Below, piece after piece: positions 19,386-28,900 of a DNA stretch of 37,796 bases (positions are counted from its first letter, which is position 1; every line of letters begins with the position of its first letter). The notes beneath the pieces are model-generated. The model did not search any database. It was not told the DNA's origin and was given only the letters and a program-made list of their open reading frames with translations. The DNA is from Chitinophagales bacterium (GTDB taxonomy: Bacteria; Bacteroidota; Bacteroidia; Chitinophagales; Chitinophagaceae), in assembly GCA_026931905.1 (NCBI GenBank), contig JAIXLB010000060.1, positions 1-37,796 on the forward strand, read 5' to 3'. The position numbers were made by a program, and so were the translations under genes.

Positions 19386-20387
19386 ATGAACGAAATACTA
19401 CAACGAGAGGTAGCCATAACTTTAATAAAAGACACATTTACAAAGAACCTTTCTCAAAACTTAAACCTTGTAAAAATTTCATCTCCACTAATTGTATTAG
19501 ATGGCACAGGTATCAATGATGATTTGAATGGGATAGAAAGAACTGTAAATTTTCCAGTAAAGTTTTTAGATGATAAAAAAGCAGTAGTAGTAAACTCTTT
19601 AGCCAAGTGGAAAAGAGTACGATTAAAAGAATTAGATATAGAAGTAGGTAAAGGCATTGTTACAGATATGAAAGCATTAAGACCAGATGAAGATTACACT
19701 CCCATTCACTCTGTTTATGTAGATCAATGGGATTGGGAAAAGAAAATAAATTACAGCGATAGAAATATTTTTACTTTAAAACAAACAGTTGAAAATATTT
19801 ATAACGCCATTAAACTTACAGAAGAAAATCTATACAAGCATTACCCCTTACTAAAACCAATTTTACCCAATAAAATTCAGTTTATACATGCAGAAGAATT
19901 AATGCAATTATATCCAAATAAAACCCCCAAAGAACGTGAAAATGCCATTGCAAAAAAATATGGTGCCGTTTTTATAATTGGTATTGGAGGAGCTTTATCA
20001 AATGGAGAGCCACACGATGGAAGAGCCCCTGATTACGATGATTGGAGTACAAAAAATGAAGAAGGATTTTACGGATTAAATGGAGATATTTTATTTTGGA
20101 ATAATGAATTAAATGCAGCAATAGAAATATCTTCTATGGGAATAAGAGTTGATAAACATGCCTTAGAAAATCAACTTACAATAAGAAATTGTGAACACAA
20201 AAAAACGTTACTTTTTCACAGCATGCTTATTAGTGGTTATTTACCAGAATGTATTGGAGGAGGAATTGGTCAATCAAGATTGTGCATGTTTTTGTTAAGA
20301 AAAAAACATATTGGCGAAGTACAATCAAGCGTTTGGTCTTATACAGAAAAGGAACAGCTAAAAGAACAAAATATTTTTCTGCTATAA
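19386..20387 (+). CDS. asnA: Aspartate-ammonia ligase (asparagine synthetase A)
   Basis: A 333-residue AsnA, which makes asparagine from aspartate, ammonia and ATP. The class II synthetase-like fold is visible: VNFPVKFLDDKKAVVVNSLAKWKR near residue 58, RPDEDYTPIHSVYVDQWDWEK (about 99-119), DYDDWSTKNEEGFYGLNGDILFWN and a C-terminal GGGIGQSRLCMFLL motif 3 region. Length is normal for the family. A TACATTTT near-match to the -7 box stands at 19372-19379, only 7 nt before the ATG. The upstream terminator at 19298 isolates it from infB, so it is its own transcription unit. A 6-bp hairpin (20396-20413) follows but lacks a T tail. Confidence 0.96.
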   Translation: MNEILQREVAITLIKDTFTKNLSQNLNLVKISSPLIVLDGTGINDDLNGIERTVNFPVKFLDDKKAVVVNSLAKWKRVRLKELDIEVGKGIVTDMKALRPDEDYTPIHSVYVDQWDWEKKINYSDRNIFTLKQTVENIYNAIKLTEENLYKHYPLLKPILPNKIQFIHAEELMQLYPNKTPKERENAIAKKYGAVFIIGIGGALSNGEPHDGRAPDYDDWSTKNEEGFYGLNGDILFWNNELNAAIEISSMGIRVDKHALENQLTIRNCEHKKTLLFHSMLISGYLPECIGGGIGQSRLCMFLLRKKHIGEVQSSVWSYTEKEQLKEQNIFLL

Positions 20388-20433
20388 AAAATAAAATACC
20401 CTGTAATGGGTATATGTTGAATAAGCGTTGAAC

Positions 20434-20455
20434 TTAGTTTTACAAAACTAATTTT
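20434..20455 (+). other. Perfect 8-bp dyad upstream of the beta-propeller pair
   Basis: TTAGTTTT (20434-20441) and AAAACTAA (20444-20451) form a near-perfect palindrome with a 2-nt centre, then TTTT. It may be an operator for the downstream gene, or a weak asnA terminator. It sits just 10 nt before the start codon at 20462. Confidence 0.4.
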
Positions 20456-20461
20456 AAAAGT

Positions 20462-21928
20462 ATGAAGCGAATTTCAACCCTATTCCTTTTACTCTTATTT
20501 TTTCTTCAAATTCAAGCACAGAAGCAACATGGTGCAGGCTTAATAGATTTAGAACCAGAAGGAATTACAAGCATTATAACAGATGTATCTCTTAGCCCAG
20601 ATAATAAAACATTAGTAATGTCTGGCGTGGGTGGCAGAGCTTATTTATATGATGTTTCTGTAAAAGGAAAAATTAATCAAATCTGGAAAAACATTTCAAT
20701 AAGTGGCTTATCATCTGGTGCAATTTGCACATTTAGTAGTGATGGAAAATATATTTTACTTAGAGGAATGGTAAGCACTACAGCAAAAGTAAAATCTGTA
20801 TTATTTTCAAAATACAATAAAGCATGGCAAAAAACAGATGATGCCAGTATATTAGATGCAGCAAGTGGCAAAGAATTATTATCCTTATCAAACGTATATG
20901 CAATAAGCATTTCAGGCAATTCTTTATTTGTTAGCGATAAAGATGGTTTTAAATTTTACTCTTTACCCGATGGAAAATTAATAAAATCTAAAGAGGTAGA
21001 AGACAACGAATATGCAGCTATAAGTCCATCAGGAAAATATATTGTAGAAAGCTGGGATGCCGATAAAGATGCTTTTAAAAATGCACCATCCATCGTAAGA
21101 AGAAAAACAGAACTTAAAAATGCGTATAGAGCAAAAAAGATTTTAGTTATTTATGAAACAGCAAATTTAGAAAAACCCATTGCTATTAGTAACGATGAAA
21201 TAGATGTGGTAACAAATGCTCAGTTTAGTCCAGATGAAAAAATGGTTTACTTACAAATGCAATTAGCAGGAGAAGAAAATAGCACAACACCCAATCCTTA
21301 TATATATCAAAGAGTAAATTTAGCAACAGGTGAAATTGATAAATCATTTGGTGTAAAAGGGAATTATTGTAAAACAAATTTTTCTACTGGAAAAACAAGC
21401 AGCCTTGTTGCTGGTGGTAATATAGGTTTATTAAAACAAATAAGAATACAAGGCGAAGAAAATAAAGAAGAATTTTCGGCATTTGAAACTCGGTATAAAA
21501 TGTTTAAACTTTCTACATTATATACACCTGTTGCTTTGGCTTCTAATAGTTCTTTGGCTTATGTGTATTATGAGAAGCAATTATTTGAATGGGATTATAC
21601 TATTCTTAAAAAATATTTTAAAAAAGCTGCAATGGCAACAGATGAAGAATTGGCTGTTACTGTAGATTCCTTATTAGATGCAACCTTAGCAGATGCTAAT
21701 TCAAAACTTGCTAAAGACATAAAAAAATATTCAATTACAGGTACATATATTATGGATATTACTTTAATAGGACCTAAAGGAGCAGTATCAACTGTGTTTT
21801 GCGAAAGCGATGAAAAAACAAATATACCCATGCAAAACACCCTTAAAGATTTAATAAGAAAACAACTATTTGATATTGGTTTACCAAAAGAAAAAAAATT
21901 AAAATTCAGATACACCTTTCAACTCTAA
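20462..21928 (+). CDS. Secreted WD40-like beta-propeller protein
   Basis: A 488-residue exported protein with a Sec signal peptide (about 1-19, ending QIQAQ). Residues about 30-390 contain blade-like repeats (VSLSPDNKTLVMSG, CTFSSDGKYILLRG, AISPSGKYIVESWD, AQFSPDEKMVYLQM), the signature of a WD40/YVTN-type propeller. The last ~70 residues, from about TGTYIMDITLIGPKGAV to the FRYTFQL end, look like a small beta-alpha-beta domain resembling the TonB C-terminal fold, but this is a weak guess. The next gene is another secreted propeller starting 13 nt later, so they are cotranscribed and may act together. Substrate or partner is unknown. Confidence 0.72.
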   Translation: MKRISTLFLLLLFFLQIQAQKQHGAGLIDLEPEGITSIITDVSLSPDNKTLVMSGVGGRAYLYDVSVKGKINQIWKNISISGLSSGAICTFSSDGKYILLRGMVSTTAKVKSVLFSKYNKAWQKTDDASILDAASGKELLSLSNVYAISISGNSLFVSDKDGFKFYSLPDGKLIKSKEVEDNEYAAISPSGKYIVESWDADKDAFKNAPSIVRRKTELKNAYRAKKILVIYETANLEKPIAISNDEIDVVTNAQFSPDEKMVYLQMQLAGEENSTTPNPYIYQRVNLATGEIDKSFGVKGNYCKTNFSTGKTSSLVAGGNIGLLKQIRIQGEENKEEFSAFETRYKMFKLSTLYTPVALASNSSLAYVYYEKQLFEWDYTILKKYFKKAAMATDEELAVTVDSLLDATLADANSKLAKDIKKYSITGTYIMDITLIGPKGAVSTVFCESDEKTNIPMQNTLKDLIRKQLFDIGLPKEKKLKFRYTFQL

Positions 21929-21941
21929 AACAAATCAAAAA

Positions 21942-23672
21942 ATGAAAAAAATTATCTTACCTCTTATTGCAATTATTTTTTGCAGCAAGGCTTTTGCCCA
22001 AGACGAAATGAAAAATGTTTGGACAACAAAGCTTGATCACAAAACAGAATTAAATGAATTAGATGAAAACTCTAATACCATTATAAGCAGTAGTGAAAAA
22101 ATGATAAGCGTTATAGATGCTAATACAGGCAAAGTAAAATGGTCGAATGACTTTAAAACTTTGTGCGGTGGAATTATGAAAAAAGTAGATGAAAGAATAC
22201 CCATGTGGGATGCAAAATGTATTTTCTTGTTTGATAGAAAATCTGGTAGAGATCAAATGGCTGTAATAGATATGGAAGATGGAAAACTATTGTGGTCATC
22301 AGATAAATATGAAGGCATAACAGGCAGTTCAATAGCTTATGTACCCGAATTAGACATGTTTGCAGTAGCTTATAAAAAAGCATTTTGTATGATTAAAGCT
22401 CGTACAGGAGAGGAAATTTGGGAAACACAAGGCTTTAGAGGTGCATTAGCAAAATATGTATTCAACAAAGCCGATAATACTATTACAGCATTAAATTATA
22501 ACCCTGCTGCAGCAGGTGAAGGAGCTTTAGGTGGCATTGGAAAGTTGTTTGCAAGTTTTGGAGCATTCAAATCGCAACTAACAAAATTTAGTGTAAAAAA
22601 TGGAGATATTATTTGGCAAACAGATATTAAAGGTGTTGTGGAAAAAGAAATTGCTACAAGAAAAGTATTGGCAAAACTTAGAATAATAGATGAAAATAAA
22701 CTCATGCTTATCATGCAGGGCTTACAAATGTACGATTACAATACAGGAAGTTTGCTTTGGGGTGTTACACATTCTGAAGATGTAATGAAAGAGTCAAGAA
22801 GAGGCATACCAAGTGGCTATTCTGGTTCAAAATTAATTAAAAGTGCAGTATATGGTGCTATTGCAGAACCTTTAATAGATGGCGATGATATTTATGTTTT
22901 TGATATGCAAAACAAAAGCAATCAATACATCAGTAAATACAATTTACATACAGGGCAACTAATTTGGAAAAGTAAAGAATTAAAAAAATTAACCATTGCA
23001 CCCAATATGTATAAAGTAGGCAATAAACTCATTATACAAATTGGAGGCTGGGCTCAAGTACAAGGAATTGTTGAGCAAAAATCAAATTATGGAGGATATG
23101 GAGGAATGTCAAGCTTTTCTGTTTCAACTTATAAAAAAGTAAAATTTTATAAAGAATTTAGCCCATTTGGTATAGAAGCATTCGATGCCTCAAATGGAGA
23201 ATTAATTTGGCGTAGCGAAAGATTTTCAAAAGGTGTAACCAATGCTTTTATTAATGATAACAATGAACTTATTGTTGCAAGTGGTAAAGAATTATACAAT
23301 TTAAACCCCGATGCAGGAACTGAAAAATATTCTGTTAGTGTAAAAGATGAAGGCATAAAAGAAACAGAACAAATTTTTAAATTGGGCGAAAATGCTGTTG
23401 TAGTTTGTACAAAAGGATTAACAAGTTTTACAAGTAGTAATGGTAAGCGAAATTGGACAGTAAAAACCAAGAAAGGAGATTTAACAACCGTAAACAATGG
23501 TATGGCATTTTATACAACAGAAAAAAATGATTTGGTAGTTATAGATTTATCTAATGGTAAATACACTACCTACGATGCAAGAAAAGATTCAGATTCTGAT
23601 ATTTATGAAGATGGACAATATGTAATGGTTTATGAAAAAGATAAAATTTCTAAACTAAAAACCAAAGAATAA
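21942..23672 (+). CDS. Secreted PQQ-like beta-propeller protein
   Basis: A 576-residue exported protein with a signal peptide (about 1-19, ending KAFAQ). The body is a chain of PQQ-like blades with the repeated form xVIDAxTGKVxWS (SVIDANTGKVKWSN, VIDMEDGKLLWSS, IKARTGEEIWETQ, NTGSLLWG, NLHTGQLIWKS, DASNGELIWRS). This covers nearly the full length, so it is an 8-blade-type propeller. No heme site or quinone ligand motif is seen, so dehydrogenase activity is not claimed; a scaffold or binding role is more likely. It is the second gene of the pair, ending at a very strong terminator at 23762-23798. Confidence 0.78.
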   Translation: MKKIILPLIAIIFCSKAFAQDEMKNVWTTKLDHKTELNELDENSNTIISSSEKMISVIDANTGKVKWSNDFKTLCGGIMKKVDERIPMWDAKCIFLFDRKSGRDQMAVIDMEDGKLLWSSDKYEGITGSSIAYVPELDMFAVAYKKAFCMIKARTGEEIWETQGFRGALAKYVFNKADNTITALNYNPAAAGEGALGGIGKLFASFGAFKSQLTKFSVKNGDIIWQTDIKGVVEKEIATRKVLAKLRIIDENKLMLIMQGLQMYDYNTGSLLWGVTHSEDVMKESRRGIPSGYSGSKLIKSAVYGAIAEPLIDGDDIYVFDMQNKSNQYISKYNLHTGQLIWKSKELKKLTIAPNMYKVGNKLIIQIGGWAQVQGIVEQKSNYGGYGGMSSFSVSTYKKVKFYKEFSPFGIEAFDASNGELIWRSERFSKGVTNAFINDNNELIVASGKELYNLNPDAGTEKYSVSVKDEGIKETEQIFKLGENAVVVCTKGLTSFTSSNGKRNWTVKTKKGDLTTVNNGMAFYTTEKNDLVVIDLSNGKYTTYDARKDSDSDIYEDGQYVMVYEKDKISKLKTKE

Positions 23673-23761
23673 ATTAGTTACAAAAAAATAGATTCAATCG
23701 GCAAATTGCCAAAGAATTTACAGCAAACGAATTCGTATAAAACTAATGAGTAGCATTTCGT

Positions 23762-23815
23762 CAACTTTACTGCCAATTATTTGTTGGCAGTAAAGTTGTT
23801 TTCATTATTTTCTTT
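23762..23815 (+). terminator. Strong terminator of the beta-propeller pair
   Basis: A perfect 15-bp stem (23762-23776 with 23784-23798) with a 7-nt loop, then a T-rich tail. It is among the two strongest terminators of the window. It lies 90 nt after the stop of the PQQ-like gene. Confidence 0.9.
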
Positions 23816-23816
23816 T

Positions 23817-24011
23817 CTATTTCGCATCAAAGTTTACTATCCATTCAAAGCCAAATTTATCGCTGAACATTCCAAAATAAGAACTCCATGAACTATCAGC
23901 AATAAGCATTTCAATTTGTCCATCTGTCTAAAGTTCGTTAAATAAATGCTCTGCTTCTTTTTCAATATTTGAATTGTTAGAAAATATAATAGCAAGGCAA
24001 CTTATATGCTT
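23817..24011 (-). pseudogene. Decayed VOC/PhnB-like (glyoxalase-fold) gene
   Basis: The minus-strand translation ending at TAG 23817-23819 reads DGQIEMLIADSSWSSYFGMF then SDKFGFEWIVNFDAK. This is the conserved C-terminal end of PhnB/YjdN-type VOC proteins (DGxIxMPxxDxxWGxYFGMxxDKFGxxWMVNFD). Upstream in the same frame is EKEAEHLFNEL, the helix expected just before it. An in-frame TAG at 23928-23930 interrupts the two, and the frame closes again at 24021-24023. About two thirds of the usual ~140-residue protein, including the start, is missing. It is a relic: 5' truncated plus a nonsense change. A sequencing error could explain the stop but not the truncation. Confidence 0.8.
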
Positions 24012-24115
24012 AAAAATCTTTTAGTTTATTGAAGTTAAAATAATGAATTATGTAGCTTAATTTAATAATAGCTAAAGATGACCATTATAAAATGATAATT
24101 ATACTTAAAAGAAGT

Positions 24116-24123
24116 TACTTTTG
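24116..24123 (+). promoter_or_regulatory. -7 promoter box of the 78-residue membrane protein gene
   Basis: TACTTTTG matches TAnnTTTG and lies 18 nt before the ATG at 24142. No clear TTTG is visible at -33. Confidence 0.45.
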
Positions 24124-24141
24124 CTTTTAAATTTTTGAACG

Positions 24142-24378
24142 ATGAAGCAGAAGTTTTTAATATCTACTGTAATAGCCATACTGCTTTGTATTGTACAAGC
24201 AAATGCACAATGCTCTTTGTGTGCCAAAACAGCATCTCAATTAGGAGAGGGACCTGCCAGTGCTTTAAATAGTGCTATTGTTTATTTAATGATTTCGCCT
24301 TATGTAATTATTGGTTATGTAGGGTATAGATGGTGGAAAAAGGAAAAAAGAATTATAAAGGAAGAGCAGACTTCGTGA
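24142..24378 (+). CDS. Small exported or membrane protein with a CxxC motif
   Basis: A 78-residue protein. An N-terminal signal peptide or first membrane segment (about 4-22, ending ANAQ) is followed by CSLC (C23, C26), a short soluble piece (KTASQLGEGPASALN), a membrane helix at about 43-61 (AIVYLMISPYVIIGYVGY) and a basic tail (RWWKKEKRIIKEE). The CxxC next to the membrane could bind a metal or be redox-active in the periplasm. Small CxxC membrane proteins of this kind occur in Bacteroidota, but I cannot name a family. It has its own promoter box and ends just before a cluster of 28-nt palindromic repeats. Confidence 0.68.
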   Translation: MKQKFLISTVIAILLCIVQANAQCSLCAKTASQLGEGPASALNSAIVYLMISPYVIIGYVGYRWWKKEKRIIKEEQTS

Positions 24379-24386
24379 TACTTTTT

Positions 24387-24508
24387 TGTCATCCTGAGCG
24401 AAGCGAAGGATCTCCTGAAATGCAGTACTACGGTTTGGGCAGATGTTTCGCTTCGTTCAACATGACATAAAGAACACAGGCAGATTCTTCGCTTCGCTCA
24501 GAATGACA
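24387..24508. repeat. Three-copy REP-like 28-nt palindromic repeat
   Basis: Unit 1 (24387-24414, plus orientation), unit 2 (24440-24467, inverted) and unit 3 (24481-24508, inverted) share TGTCAT, a central GAACGAAGCGA or GAGCGAAGCGA, and ATCT. In each unit the five bases after TGTC pair with the five before CTC/CTG: ATCCT/AGGAT, ATTCT/AGAAT and ATGTT/AACAT. The pairs change together while the centre stays constant, so the hairpin itself seems conserved. Units 1 and 3 can also pair with each other over nearly their full length. The cluster sits between convergent genes and may also end transcription. Confidence 0.8.
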
Positions 24509-24524
24509 TCATTTTTTTTATTCT

Positions 24525-25868
24525 TTATTTTATGCCATATTTATACTTGTATCTTTCGTAAAGTTGTTTTTGTTTATTGTCTAAACTTACCGCTCTTCCT
24601 TGAATAAAAGCATTTATTACATTGCTTGATTTTATATCCAATAAATCGCCATCGCTTACAACAATATTGGCATCTTTTCCTTTTTCTAAAGTACCTGTTC
24701 TATTATCAATTCCTAAAATTTTAGCAGTATTAGATGTAATGGCTTGTAAGGCTTGCTCTTTACTTAAACCATAAGCAGCAGCAGTGCCTGCATTAAACAA
24801 TAAATTTCTTCCTTTTGAATTGGCATCTATATCGCCAATAGCAAAAAGCACACCTGCTTGTTGTAACAAATAAGGCGTTTTATAAGGTTGGTCAATATCA
24901 TCATCTTGCATAACTGGTAAACTGTGCATTTGATTTAATATTACAGATACATTGTTGTCTTTTAAATAACTTGCAATCATCCAACTATCAGTACCTCCTA
25001 CAATTACAGGCACAAATTCAAACTCTTTTGCAAGCTCCACACCTATTTGAATTTCTTTTACTGTTTCGGCATGAATGTAAAAATTTTGTTGAGGGCGTAA
25101 AGCCTTTTTTATGCCCTTCCAATTTGTATTTGGATAAGCAGTTATTTCTGTAAATAAACCTCTTACTGCTTCAAATTTTAAATTAGTTTGTTCGGGTTTT
25201 TCAAGTGCATAATATGCTTTTGCTTCTTTAAAAAATTGACGAATTTTTTCTATTTTTTCAAAAGCAGCAGTGAGAGGATTGGTTGTTGTAGAAAATGCAA
25301 AGCCTGCAAAAAATCTTCTTGGCGTAAGATTAGGCATACGAAAATGAATACCTGCATCTGCTTTATAAATTCCATCTTCCCAATTCCATGCATCTAATTG
25401 CATCACAGATGATGAGCCACTTATAATGCCTCCTTGAGGTACAATATTGGCTAATAAAATGCCATTACTTCTTAATGTGCCAATAACTTTACTGTCAGAG
25501 TTGTAGGCTATTACACTTCTTATGTTGGCATTGTTTTCGCCTAATTCTCTTATATCGAGCATGGCTCTTGTAGAATTAATTTCGTTTAAACCCAAATCGG
25601 TATGTGGTGTAATTAAACCAGGGTAAATATGTTTTCCTTTACAGTCAATAATTTTCACATCTGCTATTGGTGCTGTGCCCCTTACTTCTATTATTTTTCC
25701 TTTTGAGAAAACAATCATTCCGTTTTCAATTACATTCCCATTTCCAATGTGTATGGTAGCATTGGTTAAAGCTATAGTTTCTGTTTGTGCTTTAGCAGGG
25801 TAAACAGTTTCCTGAGAAAAAACATAAAGTGTTACTATGCTTAAAATGCTTGTTAGTATGTGTTTCAT
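24525..25868 (-). CDS. Secreted amidohydrolase-family protein, degenerate metal site
   Basis: A 447-residue exported protein with a signal peptide (about 1-18). The amidohydrolase TIM-barrel layout is clear: an N-terminal beta strand set (ATIHIGNGNVIENGMIVF), PGLITPHTDLGLNE (about 85-98), FYIHAETVKEIQIGVELAKE (about 270-289), GNRTGTLEKGKDANIVV-like end (here IDNRTGTLEKGKDANIVVSD, about 395-414). The HxH metal motif is reduced to HTD, with Asp in place of the second His, so hydrolysis is doubtful. It follows the 1020-residue gene by 51 nt and is probably cotranscribed. The substrate is unknown. Confidence 0.85.
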   Translation of the reverse strand: MKHILTSILSIVTLYVFSQETVYPAKAQTETIALTNATIHIGNGNVIENGMIVFSKGKIIEVRGTAPIADVKIIDCKGKHIYPGLITPHTDLGLNEINSTRAMLDIRELGENNANIRSVIAYNSDSKVIGTLRSNGILLANIVPQGGIISGSSSVMQLDAWNWEDGIYKADAGIHFRMPNLTPRRFFAGFAFSTTTNPLTAAFEKIEKIRQFFKEAKAYYALEKPEQTNLKFEAVRGLFTEITAYPNTNWKGIKKALRPQQNFYIHAETVKEIQIGVELAKEFEFVPVIVGGTDSWMIASYLKDNNVSVILNQMHSLPVMQDDDIDQPYKTPYLLQQAGVLFAIGDIDANSKGRNLLFNAGTAAAYGLSKEQALQAITSNTAKILGIDNRTGTLEKGKDANIVVSDGDLLDIKSSNVINAFIQGRAVSLDNKQKQLYERYKYKYGIK

Positions 25869-25919
25869 ATAATAAGTTTAATAGTTTGAAAGTTTTTGAA
25901 TTTTAAAAATTTATTTTAC

Positions 25920-28900
25920 CTACTCATCATCTCTTTCAAAAATACTGTGCTGGTGTTTGTGGTCTTCTTCACATTCATTTATTTCGTCTATTCTTGCTCT
26001 TGCTGGTTGCATTCTTCCTGCATTAAATGGTTTCTTTTTTTCTGCTAATAATTTTTGAATTAATCTTGATTTTTCATTGGCAATTTGTTGTCTTGTTATT
26101 GCATCTTTTTCTCTATCAAAATAAACAACACCATCTATAATAGTGTATAATGCTTTTGTATAAATGCTTAAAGGATTATCGCTCCATAAAACAACATCAG
26201 CATCTTTGCCAATTTTTATGCTTCCTACTTTTTTATCAATGTGTAACATTTTTGCTGGGTTTAGCGTTACCATTTTCAACGCTTCTTCTTCATTAACATT
26301 ACCATATTTTATACTCTTTGCAGCTTCTTGATTTAAACGTCGAGCCATTTCTGCATCATCGCTGTTTATAGCCACTGTTAAACCTGTTTTTTGCATAATA
26401 GCAGCATTGTAGGCTATTGCATCTTGCACTTCTAATTTATATGCCCACCAATCACTAAATGTTGAAACAAAAGCCCCATGTTGTTTTAATTTATCGGCTA
26501 CTTTATAGCCTTCTAAAATGTGAGTAAAAGTGTTTACTTTAAAATTAAATTTCTCTGCAACTTTTAATAGCATATTTATTTCGCTTTGTACATAAGAATG
26601 ACAAGTAATAAATCTTTTGCCATTAATAATTTCTACTAAAGCATCTAACTCTAAATCTCTTCTTTTGGTGTTTGGCATTTTTGAATAATCTACGGCTCGT
26701 TGAAAAGCATCCATATACACTTGTTCAACACCCATTCTTGTATCAGGAAAACGTGTATTGCTATTGTTACGAGTGCTTTTTACATTTTCTCCTAAAGCAA
26801 ATTTTATAAAAGCATCTGCTCCTTCAAACTTCATTTCTTCTGGAGCTTTTCCCCAACGAAGTTTTATTAATTGCGATTGCCCACCAATGGGGTTGCAACT
26901 TCCATGTAATAATTGTGAGCTTGTAACGCCGCCACTTAATTGTCTATAAATATTTATGTCTTCTGGATTTACAATATCTCCAATGCGTACTTCAGATGTT
27001 ACTACCTGTGTACATTCATTTACACCACCAGAAATAGCAATGTGTGAGTGTTCGTCAATAATTCCTGGTGTTAAATGTTTGCCTGTTCCGTCAATCATTT
27101 TCCAGCCCATATCTAAAGTAACAGGCAGGTTTTTTCCAATGCGTTGTATTTTACCGTTGTTAATTATTACATCGGTATTTTCTAACTTTCCTTCTTTTTC
27201 ATTAGTCCAAACTGTTACATTTCTTATCAATATTTTTTCAGACTTTGGTGCATCATTTTTTTTCCAACCATAACCATTAAAAGGATATACAACATCATTT
27301 ACTGTAAGATTGGTTGTATCATTTTCATTTCTCTTTTTAGTATTAGGAGGCGTTTCTGTTTTGGAATTATTTACTAATTCTTCTTTAGCATTTAATTTCC
27401 AAACAACTACATCGCCATTGGCTAAATAACCATTACCAGCCCATGCATCTGCTCCTATAATGCCACTTAAATTATTTTGTTTTCCTTTATCTGTTGGGGC
27501 AGACCAATTTATTTTTACTAATTGATTATTGATGGTTAATGTAGGTCGTATAGTAACAGAATCGTTATAAGGTTTCAAAGCCAATACAGGCTTTTCTTCT
27601 TTGCCTGTTATGGTTGCTTCAAAAAAAATTGTTTTACCTTTTGTATTAATAGAAAGCACATATTTTCCATTGTAATTTTCCCAAGCATTTTCTTTTACAA
27701 AATATCTTTCGCCTTGTACCCAGTTTTGAAAAATAAAAGATGAGTCTTTAAAAATATTATCATTAGCTATAAAAAAATTTGCTAGTTTTCCTACTTCTAA
27801 ACTTCCTATCATATCATAAGCATTAATCCAAGTTGCAGGTTTTTTAGTTAGTGCTTCTAAAGCTGCTTGCTCTGATAAACCATTGTGAATGGCTTTTCTA
27901 AGATTGCTTAAAAAATCATTGACAGATGTTAATCCATTTGCTGTTAATGCAAAATTTATTCCTGCTTTTTCAAACATGGCAGGTTGATAAGGTGCCAACT
28001 CCCAATGTTTCAAATCTGACAGAGCAACCACTCTTGCATCGTTAGGATCTTCTACATCCATTGGAGCAGGAAAATTTAATGGTAAAATAAAAGCATCGTT
28101 GGTTGCTTTCATCTCATCTAATCTTTGATACAAATCGTTGCTACCTTTTAAAATATAACTAACACCAAATTCTTTCGCTATTTTATCTGCACGAAGTGCA
28201 TTGTATTTATCTGTACCAATATCAAAAAATTGAGGTAGTGCTACATTTTCATTCCATGCCTGAAGGCTAATGTTTGTACCTTCTGTTGGAGGATTTGTTT
28301 TGTACCATTGTGCATCTAAATAAGTTTGACGAATGAGTGCTATTGTACCCATTAAAGAGCCAGGATAATCTTGTGTAGAACTGCCTTTGCTAAAAGAATA
28401 AAAAACTCCCGCTTTTTCTTTTATTAATTCAAAGTTTTCATTTTTATTTCCCAATGTTACTAATGCAGCTGTACCTCTTGCAATACCATCATGTGTATGC
28501 GTTAGAACAGTACCAAATCCTATTGACCTTAAATCTTTGGCTGCGGATTCGTTTTTTTGAAAACTTAAAAAAGCATTTGTTTCTGGCTTAATTGCTTGAT
28601 TCCAGTTGTAGGCTCCTTTGGTTTTACTTTCAAATTGTTGTGTTTGATTAAAGCCTCTAAAGCCTGAATTGGTTGCAGGAGTTGAGCCATATTCGCTATA
28701 CAAATCAATGAATGAAGGATAAATATATTTTCCTTTACAATCTACTATTACAGCATCTTTAGGTATGGCTTCATTAATGCCAATAATTTTTCCTTGCTTA
28801 ATAATTAGGGTTGCATTTTGTAAAGTTGATTGTGTGCTTTGTACAATAGTTGCATTGGTAAAAGCATAAACTCCTAAACGATTGTCATGCGTTCCATTTA

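Larger units (their letters stand above)
23673..24141. other. 469-nt gap with terminator, pseudogene and promoter
   Basis: No intact gene lies here. The left part holds the terminator (23762-23798), the middle holds the remains of a VOC/PhnB-like gene on the minus strand (23817-24011), and the right end holds a promoter box (24116-24123). The remaining bases are AT-rich and show nothing more. Confidence 0.7.

Noticed and set aside
23673..24141. An intact second gene in this gap
   Set aside because: Only the broken VOC relic was found; stops interrupt all other frames.
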